Assembly (NCBI GenBank): GCA_002699125.1
Contig: PABI01000121.1
Location: 1 to 45,298, forward strand
Reading direction: 5' to 3'
Origin: Anaerolineaceae bacterium
GTDB taxonomy: Bacteria > Chloroflexota > Anaerolineae > Promineifilales > Promineifilaceae
DNA: 45,298 nucleotides
Part shown: positions 1 to 8,336 of the stretch, in pieces
Position numbering within the stretch: position 1 is the stretch's first letter
Layout of the letters: every line of letters begins with the position of its first letter
The notes under the pieces: model-generated
Seen by the model: the letters and a program-made list of their open reading frames with translations, nothing else
Databases searched by the model: none
Told to the model about the DNA's origin: nothing
Translations under genes and position numbers: made by a program

Positions 1-34
1 CTGAAATAGGTAAAAAAAATTTGTGCGATGATCT

Positions 35-613
35 TTAGCCCAGACGGGCGAGTGCTACTTCAATGTACCGCTGTACGGCCGTTGCTTCCATGCTGCGAAT
101 GCAGGCCAGATAGCCAACAGCCACCCCCACCAGATAATCAGCCAGGATGTCTGTGTCTTCGCCGGCCGCCAGCTGACCTTGCTGCGCGGCATTTTGTAGG
201 GCATTCAGAAAGGCGGATCGCATACGGCCGTAATGGTGCTCAACGCGGCTGGCAATGGCAGCATCCCCGGTCACGGCCGAAAAGGCCGTATTGCCGATGA
301 GGCAGCCCATTGGTGGCTGGTCGCTCTGCACTGCTGCCAAGAGTTGATCAAAATAGGCGCGTATTTGCGGCAGGCCGGAGGTGTCACTTTCCATTGGCGA
401 GAGCATCGTTTCGATGGCCGTGTTGGCGTAATGGTCGATGCACTTGAGGAACAGGTCATGCTTGTCGCCAAATTCGGTGTAGAAACCGTACCGACTGACG
501 CCGGTCGCCGCCACCAGATCGGCCATGGCAGTCTCTTCATACCCCTTCTGCCAGAAGAGAAACATCGCCTGGTTCAGCGCCTCGTTTGGTTCAAATTCAC
601 GTGGTCTTGCCAT
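35..613 (-). CDS. TetR/AcrR family transcriptional regulator
   Basis: A 192-residue one-domain repressor. The N-terminal helix-turn-helix of the TetR family spans about residues 9-55 (AMADLVAATGVSRYGFYTEFGDK is recognisable as the turn and recognition helix), followed by an all-helical ligand-binding domain. In this family the C-terminal domain binds a small effector and releases DNA; the effector cannot be told from sequence. The ATG at 613 is preceded by GGTGAG. The upstream DNA holds palindromic candidate operators (625-657), consistent with autoregulation. No target gene is obvious: the next gene leftward is outside the window and the ABC permease to the right is co-directional but separated by a 150-bp repeat. 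Family call is firm, function unknown. Confidence 0.9.
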   Translation of the reverse strand: MARPREFEPNEALNQAMFLFWQKGYEETAMADLVAATGVSRYGFYTEFGDKHDLFLKCIDHYANTAIETMLSPMESDTSGLPQIRAYFDQLLAAVQSDQPPMGCLIGNTAFSAVTGDAAIASRVEHHYGRMRSAFLNALQNAAQQGQLAAGEDTDILADYLVGVAVGYLACIRSMEATAVQRYIEVALARLG

Positions 614-624
614 ATCTCACCGTT

Positions 625-657
625 TCAGAATGTGTATTCTGAAATATACTTGAATAC
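625..657. promoter_or_regulatory. Candidate TetR operator palindromes
   Basis: Two overlapping inverted repeats lie 12-45 bp upstream of the TetR start: TCAGAA-N6-TTCTGA at 625-642 and GTATTC-N12-GAATAC at 634-657. Position and symmetry fit an autoregulatory TetR operator. This is inferred from symmetry only. Confidence 0.45.
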
Positions 658-717
658 AAGTGAGTTGTCAAGTGAGACGGCCGTCTACCGGCAATTCGAA
701 ATATGAAATTGTCCAGA

Positions 718-867
718 GTAGGGGCGGGACGGTGCGGTATATACCTGGCCAAACAATAGGTTTACTCTCCGCACCGTCTCGCCCATTTGCGCCTGGGTTG
801 GGCGAGACAGGCGGGAGATATGCAGTTTCTGCATGGCAAGCGAGTTTCCCGCCTGTCCCGCCCCTAC
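718..867. repeat. 150-bp nested inverted-repeat element
   Basis: The ends are a perfect 13-bp inverted repeat, GTAGGGGCGGGAC at 718-730 and its complement at 855-867. Inside, GACGGTGCGG (about 728-737) pairs with CCGCACCGTC (769-778), and a GGCGAGACAGGCGGGA-like arm near 800 pairs with the right end. It looks like a MITE or REP-type cruciform element. Its terminal CTAC supplies the TAG stop of the ABC permease at 864-866. Confidence 0.75.
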
Positions 868-2162
868 TCATACCTTAACGCCGCAATCGGATCAAGTCGG
901 ATGGCGCGTAGGGCGGGGTAGATGCCGGAGAGAACGCCGACGAGGGCGGCAAAGACAAGGGCGAAGATGGGTAGCCAGAGCGGGGTGTAAACTAACGATT
1001 CCACCTCGCCGCTGCCGCCGGATTGGGCAATTTGCGCCAATAGGTACTGCTGGCCAATGAACCCGCCAATCTGCCCCAGGACGATGCCAAAAATAACGCC
1101 GCCAATGCCGCCAATCAGGCCAATGGCTCCCGCTTCGGCCAGGAAGATGAGCATCACATCCCGGTTGGTGGCTCCTACCGCTTTCATCAGGCCAATTTCG
1201 CGGGTGCGTTCGTAGATTGACATAATCATAGTATTGGCAATGCCGAACGCCGCCACCACCAGGGCCAGCCCGCCAATGCCGCCGACTACGGCCTGAATGA
1301 TCAAAAAGATGATGTTGATGCTGCTGAGGATGCTCTGGAAGGAAAAGACGAAAAAGCCTTGACGGGTGATCTCCTGCTCAACGACCGTTGCCGCATCAGC
1401 CGACTCTACCTTGACCAGTGCCTGGCTGTAGCCGTCTCGATTGACGTTGGGCCGCTGGCCGGTGGCCCAGGTGTTGAGGTCCTGTACGTTGCGGATAGGC
1501 AGATAGACCGAAAAGTCGCGGTCGCCACCGGACTCGGCCATGACGCCGATGACGCGCAGGCGCACGGTACGCTCGGTGGCTTCGCCGGTTTCGCTAGAGA
1601 AGCGGGTGAGCACCAGTTGGAGGGTTTGTCCCTGCAAATTGAGGTCTTCACCGCCTTGCTCGCCGGTTTGGGTGTTGAAAAAGTTGTCGGCCACGCGGGC
1701 GCCTACCAATGCCTGCCATTGGCCGGGTGAGTCAGTACCGCTGGCCATCTCCACTTCAAATTGGCGGTATTCGAGCGTATCGATCCCCTGGATGTTGGTG
1801 AAGCCGGTGAGCCGGTTGAGGCGCAGTTCGGCGTTGGCCTGCAGGCGCAGCAGCGGGGTGGCGGCCACCACGCCGGGAATCTCGCGGAAGCCGTCAATTG
1901 CCTGGTCGTTGAGCACAACGTCGCTTTGTACGGCCGTACCGCCGCCAAAAAAGATGTCGCCGGGTGAGTTGACGGTCATTTCGGTGAGGTCGCCGATGTC
2001 ATCGAAGCCGGAGAGGACGGAACGCTGCAAGCCTGCGCCCAGGGACATGAGCAGGATGACTGCGGCCGTACCAATAAACACCCCGGCAGAGGTCATCATC
2101 ACCCGGAATTTCATCCGCAGCAGGTTATTCTTAACAAGGCGAAGCAGCTCAACTATGCGCAT
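864..2162 (-). CDS. ABC transporter permease, MacB/FtsX (LolC/E-like) type
   Basis: A 432-residue permease with MacB-type architecture. An N-terminal transmembrane helix (about residues 21-44, VMMTSAGVFIGTAAVILLMS) is followed by a MacB_PCD periplasmic/extracellular domain (about 45-270) and an FtsX domain with three helices, ending in the typical IYPALRAIRLDPIAALRYE tail. Such permeases do not move substrates through a channel but couple ATP hydrolysis to extracytoplasmic work, such as lipoprotein or peptide export. Its ATPase is probably the 4713-5423 product, since the genes point the same way, although a DUF1877-like gene and the exported CARDB protein lie between. The stop codon is provided by a repeat element. 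The family is clear, the substrate unknown. Confidence 0.9.
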   Translation of the reverse strand: MRIVELLRLVKNNLLRMKFRVMMTSAGVFIGTAAVILLMSLGAGLQRSVLSGFDDIGDLTEMTVNSPGDIFFGGGTAVQSDVVLNDQAIDGFREIPGVVAATPLLRLQANAELRLNRLTGFTNIQGIDTLEYRQFEVEMASGTDSPGQWQALVGARVADNFFNTQTGEQGGEDLNLQGQTLQLVLTRFSSETGEATERTVRLRVIGVMAESGGDRDFSVYLPIRNVQDLNTWATGQRPNVNRDGYSQALVKVESADAATVVEQEITRQGFFVFSFQSILSSINIIFLIIQAVVGGIGGLALVVAAFGIANTMIMSIYERTREIGLMKAVGATNRDVMLIFLAEAGAIGLIGGIGGVIFGIVLGQIGGFIGQQYLLAQIAQSGGSGEVESLVYTPLWLPIFALVFAALVGVLSGIYPALRAIRLDPIAALRYE

Positions 2163-2194
2163 TTCAAATTCATGTCAAACAAAATACCATTGTT

Positions 2195-2338
2195 TTGTCA
2201 TGCTGAGAGCCTGTGCTGAGGCTGCCGAAGCATCCTCCGAAGCATCCCTATTACCTCCCCGCGCAGAGGTCCTGGGCCACAGCCAGGGTTCTGCCTGATA
2301 AAGTTTAGAGGGATTCTTCGCTTCGCTCAGAATGACAA
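2195..2338. repeat. Dispersed GTCATGCTGAG/CTCAGAATGAC inverted repeat
   Basis: Left end TTGTCATGCTGAG (2195-2207) and right end CTCAGAATGACAA (2326-2338) are complementary at 12 of 13 positions. The interior carries GCCGAAGCATCC and GATTCTTCGCTTCG segments. From general knowledge, this type of element is very common between genes in many environmental bacteria. It separates the ABC permease from the DUF1877-like gene. Confidence 0.7.
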
Positions 2339-2367
2339 GTGCTGCTAACTTTTCTTTTTGGTTGGCG

Positions 2368-2877
2368 TTAATCCCACCACATCGCTGTTACCATTTGGTC
2401 TTTTGATGCTTTTTGATAAAAAGTTACCAATTCTTTCAGATAGTCACCATGATAGGTGTTTGGGTGTATTGTAAGATCTGTGCCAAGTATCTTATTGGCT
2501 TCTTCCTTGTCTTCAGGCAGCCATCCAAAAAAAGATTCCCAGTCAATCTTTGATAAATTGTTTGCTACAAAATCGACCTCTTCTCTTGATAAGGCTGTAA
2601 TATCAGAGTAAACGGGATCATAATCGGGTCCACAACGATGGTCATTATTGACCAACCTGGAACCGTTAAGCGCGAGATACAAAGCCAGCTTCGATTCTGG
2701 AAGTTGTTGACTGGCTTCAAAATATCTCTCTAGACCGCTTGGTGCCCAATTTAAATCTAGGTGTCCATCTTCGGATTGCAGCTGAAGAGATATTAATCGT
2801 TTTAACACTTCTTCACTGATTGAGCACAATTGCAGTAAATTTGGATGGAGGCGCACAATTTGTTGCGTTACTGCCAT
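2368..2877 (-). CDS. DUF1877 (YfbM-like) family protein, tentative
   Basis: A 169-residue soluble protein with no signal peptide or membrane segment. The overall plan resembles the DUF1877/YfbM family: an N-terminal region about the length and fate of a small alpha/beta protein, a central SREEVDFVANNLSKIDWESF segment, and a C-terminal YLKELVTFYQKASKDQMVTAMWWD helix plus strand. The role of that family is unknown. The ATG at 2877 follows AAAGGTGG. The gene is visibly richer in A/T than its neighbours, lacks the ACGGCCGT octamer, and sits next to a repeat inside an ABC gene cluster, so it looks like a later insertion. Family assignment is by eye and moderate. Confidence 0.55.
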   Translation of the reverse strand: MAVTQQIVRLHPNLLQLCSISEEVLKRLISLQLQSEDGHLDLNWAPSGLERYFEASQQLPESKLALYLALNGSRLVNNDHRCGPDYDPVYSDITALSREEVDFVANNLSKIDWESFFGWLPEDKEEANKILGTDLTIHPNTYHGDYLKELVTFYQKASKDQMVTAMWWD

Positions 2878-2893
2878 AAACCACCTTTAGCTA

Positions 2894-4729
2894 TTAGCTA
2901 CCCAGGCCCAACAAGCCGCGGATGAAGCGCCAGAGCAGTTGGCCAAAGGATTCTTCTTCGGGAGGAACGGCCGTTTCCCCGTCCACCACCAATCCATCTT
3001 CACCTTCCAAGCCAACCTCACCCGGCTCGTCTGGTCCTTCCACCTGAACCGTAAGCGTTTCCTCGAAGAGCTGCGGCTGGTTGAAATCGTCCAGATAGTT
3101 GACCGTGACGTTGATTTCCAGCGGACCGCCCGCTTCCGGAACAATCAGCCCGTCCAGCGAGCCGGACGTGCCGCCGTCCAGTGGGCCGATGTAGATGGAG
3201 TTGTTCTCCACCGTGCCGCCGGGACTGGTGATGGTGAGGGTGCTGACGTTAATCAGGCTGCGGCCGATATTGACCACTTCCACCGGCAAATCCAGCGGCT
3301 GGCCGACAAAGCCGGGGCCGGTGCTGCGGTAAAAACCGACCTGAAGCTGCGGCGCTTTTTCCACCAGCAGGTTCACCACCTGGGCGTCGGTGCGGTCGCT
3401 GTTGCCGTAGCTGAAATCAAGCGGCAAGTTGTACACGCCGGAAGCGGCCGTGCCATCCACCAGCATCGTCACCACAACTTCCATCATGCCGTCGGCGACT
3501 AGTTCCTCGATGAAGCGCACGTTGCCGGAGTTGACCAAGGCAAAGGGGGTGAGCTGGGCGCCGCCGCTGCCGCCCAGAGTGAGCAAAACGTCTTCGGCCG
3601 TTTCGTCCCCCACGTTGGCAATGAGCAGCTTGAGTTCAAAACGGGTGCCGGGCTGCAAGGCGGCGGGATCAACCTCGTAGGTGGTGAGCACCAGTCGTGG
3701 TTCGGCCGGGCCGGGGGTGGGGGTTGCGGTTGCGCCCTGGCCGATGTTGAGGCCGACGGCGGGCTGGGTATTGTAGTCACGGCCGTTTATATCAAAAAAG
3801 TCGATGTTGAAGACCAGATTTTGCGGGCCGCTGGCGGCATTGTCGCGCAAAACGAGCGACAGCGTGGTCGTGACCACCTCTTCTACGCCGATGCGCGGCA
3901 AAATTTGTACGCTGCTGCCCGTGGCCGGAATGGCCAGATCGGCCGATTGCAACTCTAGCTCAATGTCGATGGCAGTCCAGTTACCCCGATTGGCCAGCTC
4001 CAGCGTCAGCTCAAACGGCTGGCCCGGCGTCAGGTTGGTGGGGCTAGTGCGGGCCGACTGAATGGCGATTTGTGGCTGGCCAAAAACGTAGACGTTGGTG
4101 GGTGTGGGGCTGGGTGTTTGTGTGGGAGCGGCCGTTGGCGTGGGACCGTAGATTTCAAACACGCCTTCCAACACTTTATTGGGACCATCCTGCGCACCTA
4201 ACCCTACCTGGATGTTGTATCTACCCAGTGCCAGACCGGGCGGCACGACGCCGGTGAGGACTTCGTTGTTGACATAAGTTGTTTGCAATACGCCGTACCC
4301 CACCACGCGGATGACGCTGCCCGGCTGGAAGTTATTGCCGTAAACCGTGAGCGTCCCGCCCGTCTCCGTAGACATGCGTCCCGGCTCGATGGCGGTGAGA
4401 ATGATGGGGGCATTGGTCGGTTGTGGTGTATTGCTGGCCGTAGCTGTGGCTGTTGCCGTTGGCGTGAGCGTGGCCGTAGGTGTAATGGTGGCGGTGGGGG
4501 TAATTTGCAGAGTGAAACGGCCGTTCCGCGCCGCAATCGGTTCAGAAGCCGGTGCCGCCGCTGCCAACCGGGGCATCATCAGCGTAAGGCTCAGGGCCAA
4601 TGCTGCTAATATCATAATCACGAAAATGGGTGAATTGAATTTAACCGCGGAGAGCGCGGAGATTTTTCTTTTTTTCTTACTCTTTAATCTCTGTGTCCTC
4701 TGTGGCCAAATTCTAATTTGCTTGTTCAT
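2894..4729 (-). CDS. Exported TIG/CARDB-domain protein of an ABC cluster
   Basis: A 611-residue surface or cell-wall protein. The membrane/signal segment is at about residues 34-58 (PIFVIMILAALALSLTLMM), then a Thr/Pro linker (76-105), an IPT/TIG Ig-like domain (about 108-195, IILTAIEPGRMSTETGGTLT), a second Pro/Thr linker, and two or three CARDB Ig-like domains (about 218-330, 345-455, 458-570). An acidic tail and an amphipathic end (LLWRFIRGLLGLG) follow. The first 33 residues are translated from a dispersed CACAGAG-type repeat, so the original start may be the Met at 4615. However, the ATG at 4729 has a good GAGG site and overlaps the upstream ABC ATPase stop by 17 bp. It probably works outside the cell with the MacB-like ABC system; a substrate-binding or adhesive role is inference. 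Confidence 0.8.
   Translation of the reverse strand: MNKQIRIWPQRTQRLKSKKKRKISALSAVKFNSPIFVIMILAALALSLTLMMPRLAAAAPASEPIAARNGRFTLQITPTATITPTATLTPTATATATASNTPQPTNAPIILTAIEPGRMSTETGGTLTVYGNNFQPGSVIRVVGYGVLQTTYVNNEVLTGVVPPGLALGRYNIQVGLGAQDGPNKVLEGVFEIYGPTPTAAPTQTPSPTPTNVYVFGQPQIAIQSARTSPTNLTPGQPFELTLELANRGNWTAIDIELELQSADLAIPATGSSVQILPRIGVEEVVTTTLSLVLRDNAASGPQNLVFNIDFFDINGRDYNTQPAVGLNIGQGATATPTPGPAEPRLVLTTYEVDPAALQPGTRFELKLLIANVGDETAEDVLLTLGGSGGAQLTPFALVNSGNVRFIEELVADGMMEVVVTMLVDGTAASGVYNLPLDFSYGNSDRTDAQVVNLLVEKAPQLQVGFYRSTGPGFVGQPLDLPVEVVNIGRSLINVSTLTITSPGGTVENNSIYIGPLDGGTSGSLDGLIVPEAGGPLEINVTVNYLDDFNQPQLFEETLTVQVEGPDEPGEVGLEGEDGLVVDGETAVPPEEESFGQLLWRFIRGLLGLGS
4640..4712. repeat. CCGCGGAGAGCGCGGAG / CTCTGTGTCCTCTGTGGCC repeat
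   Basis: A degenerate dispersed repeat of the type CACAGAGGACACAGAG...CTCCGCGCTCTCCGCGG is read in frame as the cytosolic N-terminus of the CARDB protein. Related copies occur at 35709-35800, 27180-27248, 25846-25932 and 16741-16850. Confidence 0.6.
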
Positions 4730-5423
4730 AACGTCCTCGTACGTCTGACAGGATACGGCCGTCTAAAATCTGAATGTGGCGTGTGGTGGCGGCCAGCAGC
4801 GACTGGTCGTGCGTCACCATGATGATGGTGCGCCCCTCTTCTTCATTGAGCCGCTGCAAAATATTGATCACCTCGCCGCCCGATTTGCTGTCCAGGTTGC
4901 CGGTGGGTTCGTCGGCCAGGATGATGTCCGGGTTGTTCACCAGGGAGCGGGCAATGGAAACGCGCTGCTGCTGCCCGCCGGAAAGCTCGGTCGGTTTGTG
5001 GTAAATGCGGTCGCCCAGCCCCACCATCTCCAGCGCGTGTTTGGCCCGCGCTTCACGTTCACCGGGCATAACGCGGGCAAAAATCATGGGGAACTCCACG
5101 TTTTGCATGGCAGTCATCGTGGAAATGAGATTAAACGATTGGAAAATAAAGCCGATGGACTTTTGCCGGTATTGGGCCAGATGATTTTCATCCAGCGCGG
5201 CGATGTCGGTGCCATCGACCCAAATTTCGCCGGAGGTGGGTTGGTCTAATCCGCCAATGAGGTAGAGTAGGGTAGATTTGCCGGAGCCGGATGGCCCCAC
5301 GATGCCCATGAATTCCCCCTGTTCAATGGTGGCGTCCACGCCATCGAGGGCATGGACAATTTCGGCACCCATTTGGAAGTGGCGGTGCAGCGCGCGCACC
5401 TGGATGAAGCTGTGGTTGTTCAT
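4713..5423 (-). CDS. ABC transporter ATP-binding protein, LolD/MacB type
   Basis: A 236-residue ATPase of the lipoprotein/MacB export class. Walker A GPSGSGKST is at residues 43-51, the Q-loop near FIFQSFNLI (93-100), signature LSGGQQQR at 147-154, and Walker B IILADEPTGNLD at 167-178 with the H-loop in VTHDQ. The TGNLD motif is typical of LolD/MacB-class ATPases. It overlaps the upstream Yip1-like gene by 4 bp (ATGA) and the downstream CARDB gene by 17 bp, which indicates translational coupling. Its partner is most likely the FtsX-type permease at 864-2162. The substrate cannot be read from sequence. Confidence 0.93.
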   Translation of the reverse strand: MNNHSFIQVRALHRHFQMGAEIVHALDGVDATIEQGEFMGIVGPSGSGKSTLLYLIGGLDQPTSGEIWVDGTDIAALDENHLAQYRQKSIGFIFQSFNLISTMTAMQNVEFPMIFARVMPGEREARAKHALEMVGLGDRIYHKPTELSGGQQQRVSIARSLVNNPDIILADEPTGNLDSKSGGEVINILQRLNEEEGRTIIMVTHDQSLLAATTRHIQILDGRILSDVRGRYEQAN

Positions 5424-6223
5424 CCGCCCAGAAATCCACTGGCCAGATTAGTGGAAACGGCCGTGCCAATCAACCGTATCGCCATGAACACGACCCACAC
5501 AATGAGCACCAGGCCAATGGATTTACGGCGCGACAGTTTGGTAACGGCCGTAATCCCCACCACCAGCAGCGCCAGATACCAGAAGAGATAAATGTCAATT
5601 TGGCCGAGGAAAGTTTGCAGAACGGCCGTGCCGGTTGAGGGCATCGAGCCAAAGGGATTGCTGGGATCTGGGGTGGGTGCCCCGGCAAAGCCAGACAGGC
5701 CTGGATTGGCGATCAAAGTTTGTGTAGCCGTGATGTAGATCGCCTGCAAAACAGTGCGCAGCGCGTACGGCAGCCAGGCCCAAATGACTACTTGAAATAT
5801 CTGAAGGAAAGAACTGCGCCCTCCAACCATCGAGGCCAGCAGATAAAGTGCGCCGCCCCAGAGGAGCCAGCCAAAAATGCGCCCAATGGCGGCCCCAATG
5901 GCCGGCACAATCGTGGTGAGGATGGGCGAGGTGGCAAACGAAGCAGCCTGGTCGGCATCGACGCCACTGTCTTCAAATCCGGGCTGATTTTGGAACTGTT
6001 CTTGCATCAGTTCGCGCGTTTGTTGGGCAGCTATGGGGCCCCTGGCAATGATGGGCAGCATGACCAGGATCATGCCCAAAACGGCCATGACTATCCAGGC
6101 ACGGCCGTTGCCATTGCGTAAGGTGGCAAATGTGGTGCTGGGTTTGGCTAATACGCCCCAAACCATCCCCAGAAAACCGGGGTTGGCGGGTGCTGCTGCG
6201 GGTGAAGCAGTTGTTTCAGTCAT
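5420..6223 (-). CDS. Yip1-family integral membrane protein
   Basis: A 267-residue membrane protein with a short Ala/Pro-rich cytosolic N-terminus and five or so hydrophobic helices (for example WIVMAVLGMILVMLPIIA, IFGWLLWGGALYLLASMVGG, YLFWYLALLVVGITAVTKLS, IGLVLIVWVVFMAIRLIG). The pattern matches bacterial Yip1 domain proteins. The start at 6223 is chosen over an upstream ATG at 6244 because GGAGG lies 6 bp ahead of it. It is first in the ABC gene set and overlaps the ATPase by 4 bp. Its role in the cluster is unknown. Confidence 0.75.
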   Translation of the reverse strand: MTETTASPAAAPANPGFLGMVWGVLAKPSTTFATLRNGNGRAWIVMAVLGMILVMLPIIARGPIAAQQTRELMQEQFQNQPGFEDSGVDADQAASFATSPILTTIVPAIGAAIGRIFGWLLWGGALYLLASMVGGRSSFLQIFQVVIWAWLPYALRTVLQAIYITATQTLIANPGLSGFAGAPTPDPSNPFGSMPSTGTAVLQTFLGQIDIYLFWYLALLVVGITAVTKLSRRKSIGLVLIVWVVFMAIRLIGTAVSTNLASGFLGG

Positions 6224-6294
6224 CCTGACCCTCCAAAGAACCAAGAAACAAACAGCGTCATTCTACTAGAAACGGCGGGGGGGACAAGTTGCTC

Positions 6295-6347
6295 GTAGCC
6301 GCGGATTCTTTCCGCGTGCACCAGGCGCGGAAAGAATCCGCGGCTAC
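6295..6347. repeat. 22-bp-arm inverted repeat (GTAGCCGCGGATTC family), copy 1
   Basis: Perfect 22-bp arms at 6295-6316 and 6326-6347 flank a 9-nt loop. The right arm is identical to 33308-33329, so this is a dispersed REP-like family. It sits between the converging 3' end of the carboxypeptidase and the start of the Yip1 gene. Confidence 0.85.
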
Positions 6348-6354
6348 AAAGTTG

Positions 6355-8028
6355 CTATAAAGTAACCGTCTGGCGGATGGTGCCGGCGCGGGGATGAACG
6401 GCCGTAATCTCTACGTCTGTTCCCGATTCAGCTTCAATCACCCATTCAACCTTGGCCCGGTCGTCGGTGGGATCGCCGCTCCAGATGGGGGCGGTGCTTT
6501 TTTGGTCGCGCCCGGCCAGTTGACCCAGCATGGTTTTAAGCTTGCCGGTGAGCAGTTTGGCCCCGTCGGGCAGAGAGATATCTACTTCCAGCTCGCGCAC
6601 GACGTTCATTTTGACCGCTTGCTTGGTGACGTTGGTGGGCAGCCAGCCGGTATTGTGGACAACGGCCGTAATATGATGAACATTGCCCGTTGAATTTTTC
6701 TCTACGCTGTGCCATTCCAACCGGGGCGAAACCAGGCAGGAGTACAAAGCAAAGTCGGCCAGCGGTGCCACCTCTTTTTCCAGCAGTTTGTACGGCGGGT
6801 TGCGCCAGGTGACGAAGAAATCCCAACCGCCCAACTCTACTTTGCCCAACTGCGGATGGTCAAATTTGTACCACTCCACGATGCCTTTGCCGTCCAGCAC
6901 CTCATCGTTCCACTTCATGATGGCGATGTCATCTTCCACGGGATGTTCGCGGAACCAATCCATATATTTGTAATCTTTAATGCCCGCCTGCTGCTGCACG
7001 CTCCAAATTTCGCAGGTCCAGCCGTAGACGCCCAAAAATTCATACATCCAATCATCAAACGTGCCTTTGATGTACTCTTTGGGATCATATTTAAAGTCGT
7101 GGAAAACGGAGACGGCTTTGTAGCCGGTAATCTCTTCTGCTTTGTTGCCCAGCTTTTTGTAGGTGTACAAATCCTGGGTGGGCAGGGTGTCATCGGCCCC
7201 TTTTGTGGGCGGGCGCAGGTAGACGCCGCTGAAGGTGTGGAAGCTCACCGAACCGGTGATGTTGGGATGGTCGGCGATGAAGCGCATGGGTGCGGCCGTT
7301 TCTGGTTCGCTGCCGGGATAATGGCCGGCGCCGCGTTGGTTTGGCTCCCAAAAGACAGGGAACTGCCGGTTGAGGTCCAACCCTTCTAATGGCGGGGCGA
7401 AGTTAATGGTGACGCCATCATAGTTTTGGATGGTGCCTTCGGGGATGAGGCGGTAAAAGTTGCCGCCGGGAGCTTCATCCGGCTCGCGGGGAATCATGAG
7501 ACGGGGGTCGTCGGGATGCACTTTCCAACTGCCGTTGGCGTCTTTGAGGCGCATTTGCAGGATACGGCCGTCGCCATCCACATCTTCCTGGTGCAGCCCG
7601 TCCAATTTATCCATGCGTGGGTAGGGGCGAGTGCTGCTGCGAATGTATTTAGGCCGGTCAGCCAGCGCCAGCTCGGCACCGTCGGGATTCAGACGGGGCA
7701 CAATGTAAAAAGCGCGGCTGTCCAGCGCGTAGGTGACCTTGTCATCCTGACCGTACTGGCTGAGCAGCTTGTTGAGCAAATACAGTGAGGCGGTAGAGGC
7801 GGATACTTCGGTGGCGTGAATGTTGCCATCGGCCCAATAAGCCGGCTTTTCCTTGTCTGGCCCCGTCTCAAAGTTGGTGACGACCATGAGCCAGATGTCG
7901 CGGCCTTCATAACTTTGGCCAATGCTTTCTAATTTGCATAGATTGGGGTAATCTTCGGCCCATTGTTTGAGGAAGGCAGTTAGCTGATCGTACCGATAGT
8001 AGGTATCAAAACGAATATTCTCTGTCAC
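6355..8028 (-). CDS. M14-family zinc carboxypeptidase
   Basis: A 557-residue metallopeptidase. Zinc ligands of the M14 family are visible: H71 and E74 in GNIHATEVSA, and the later His in GSVSFHTFSG. The substrate-binding Asn-Arg pair is in GLDLNRQFPV, and the probable catalytic Glu lies in YGWTCEIWS. A long C-terminal extension (about 430-557) has beta-rich sequence. There is no signal peptide, so the protein is predicted to be cytosolic, unusual for a digestive carboxypeptidase but common for this large M14 subgroup. The start is GTG at 8028 with AAGGAG six bases upstream; no ATG nearby fits. Monocistronic in appearance. Confidence 0.9.
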   Translation of the reverse strand: MTENIRFDTYYRYDQLTAFLKQWAEDYPNLCKLESIGQSYEGRDIWLMVVTNFETGPDKEKPAYWADGNIHATEVSASTASLYLLNKLLSQYGQDDKVTYALDSRAFYIVPRLNPDGAELALADRPKYIRSSTRPYPRMDKLDGLHQEDVDGDGRILQMRLKDANGSWKVHPDDPRLMIPREPDEAPGGNFYRLIPEGTIQNYDGVTINFAPPLEGLDLNRQFPVFWEPNQRGAGHYPGSEPETAAPMRFIADHPNITGSVSFHTFSGVYLRPPTKGADDTLPTQDLYTYKKLGNKAEEITGYKAVSVFHDFKYDPKEYIKGTFDDWMYEFLGVYGWTCEIWSVQQQAGIKDYKYMDWFREHPVEDDIAIMKWNDEVLDGKGIVEWYKFDHPQLGKVELGGWDFFVTWRNPPYKLLEKEVAPLADFALYSCLVSPRLEWHSVEKNSTGNVHHITAVVHNTGWLPTNVTKQAVKMNVVRELEVDISLPDGAKLLTGKLKTMLGQLAGRDQKSTAPIWSGDPTDDRAKVEWVIEAESGTDVEITAVHPRAGTIRQTVTL

Positions 8029-8336
8029 AGATTGCTCCTTTTGCTGGATTTATGATTGTGGGAAATGGCTGAAGCAAACTTATGTGGCGGTTAACCACTA
8101 AGGAAATTTGCTTCAGCAGATTATAACCCGGATTAGGTGATTGTCTAATACCTGTTTAGGACGGATATGCTATCGACAAACGGCCGTTTCCCGCGCAAAA
8201 TGGCAGACGGAGTTTTTGAAAGTTGTGTGTTGACACCTCCTCCAAGCCAAAACTAAGAACAACTGTTTCAAGAGCCCGAAAAATTGTACGATCCGAAACA
8301 TGTCGGGCTGACAAAAATTGAATAAGGGCATGCAAG
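8029..8336. other. Divergent intergenic region with hairpin
   Basis: This region separates the leftward carboxypeptidase from the rightward sensor kinase and must hold both promoters. It contains an 11-bp perfect inverted repeat, GCTGAAGCAAA at 8068-8078 and TTTGCTTCAGC at 8107-8117, with GGTTAACC symmetry inside. One ACGGCCGT octamer lies near 8181. No gene is evident. Confidence 0.6.

Noticed and set aside
718..867. CRISPR-like array
   Set aside because: The repeats are inverted and nested, not regularly spaced direct repeats, and no cas genes are present. The same holds for 43383-43456, whose period of 22 bp leaves no room for spacers.
6709..7389. Rightward frame within the M14 carboxypeptidase gene
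   Set aside because: The minus strand encodes the zinc-ligand and substrate motifs in order; the shadow has none.
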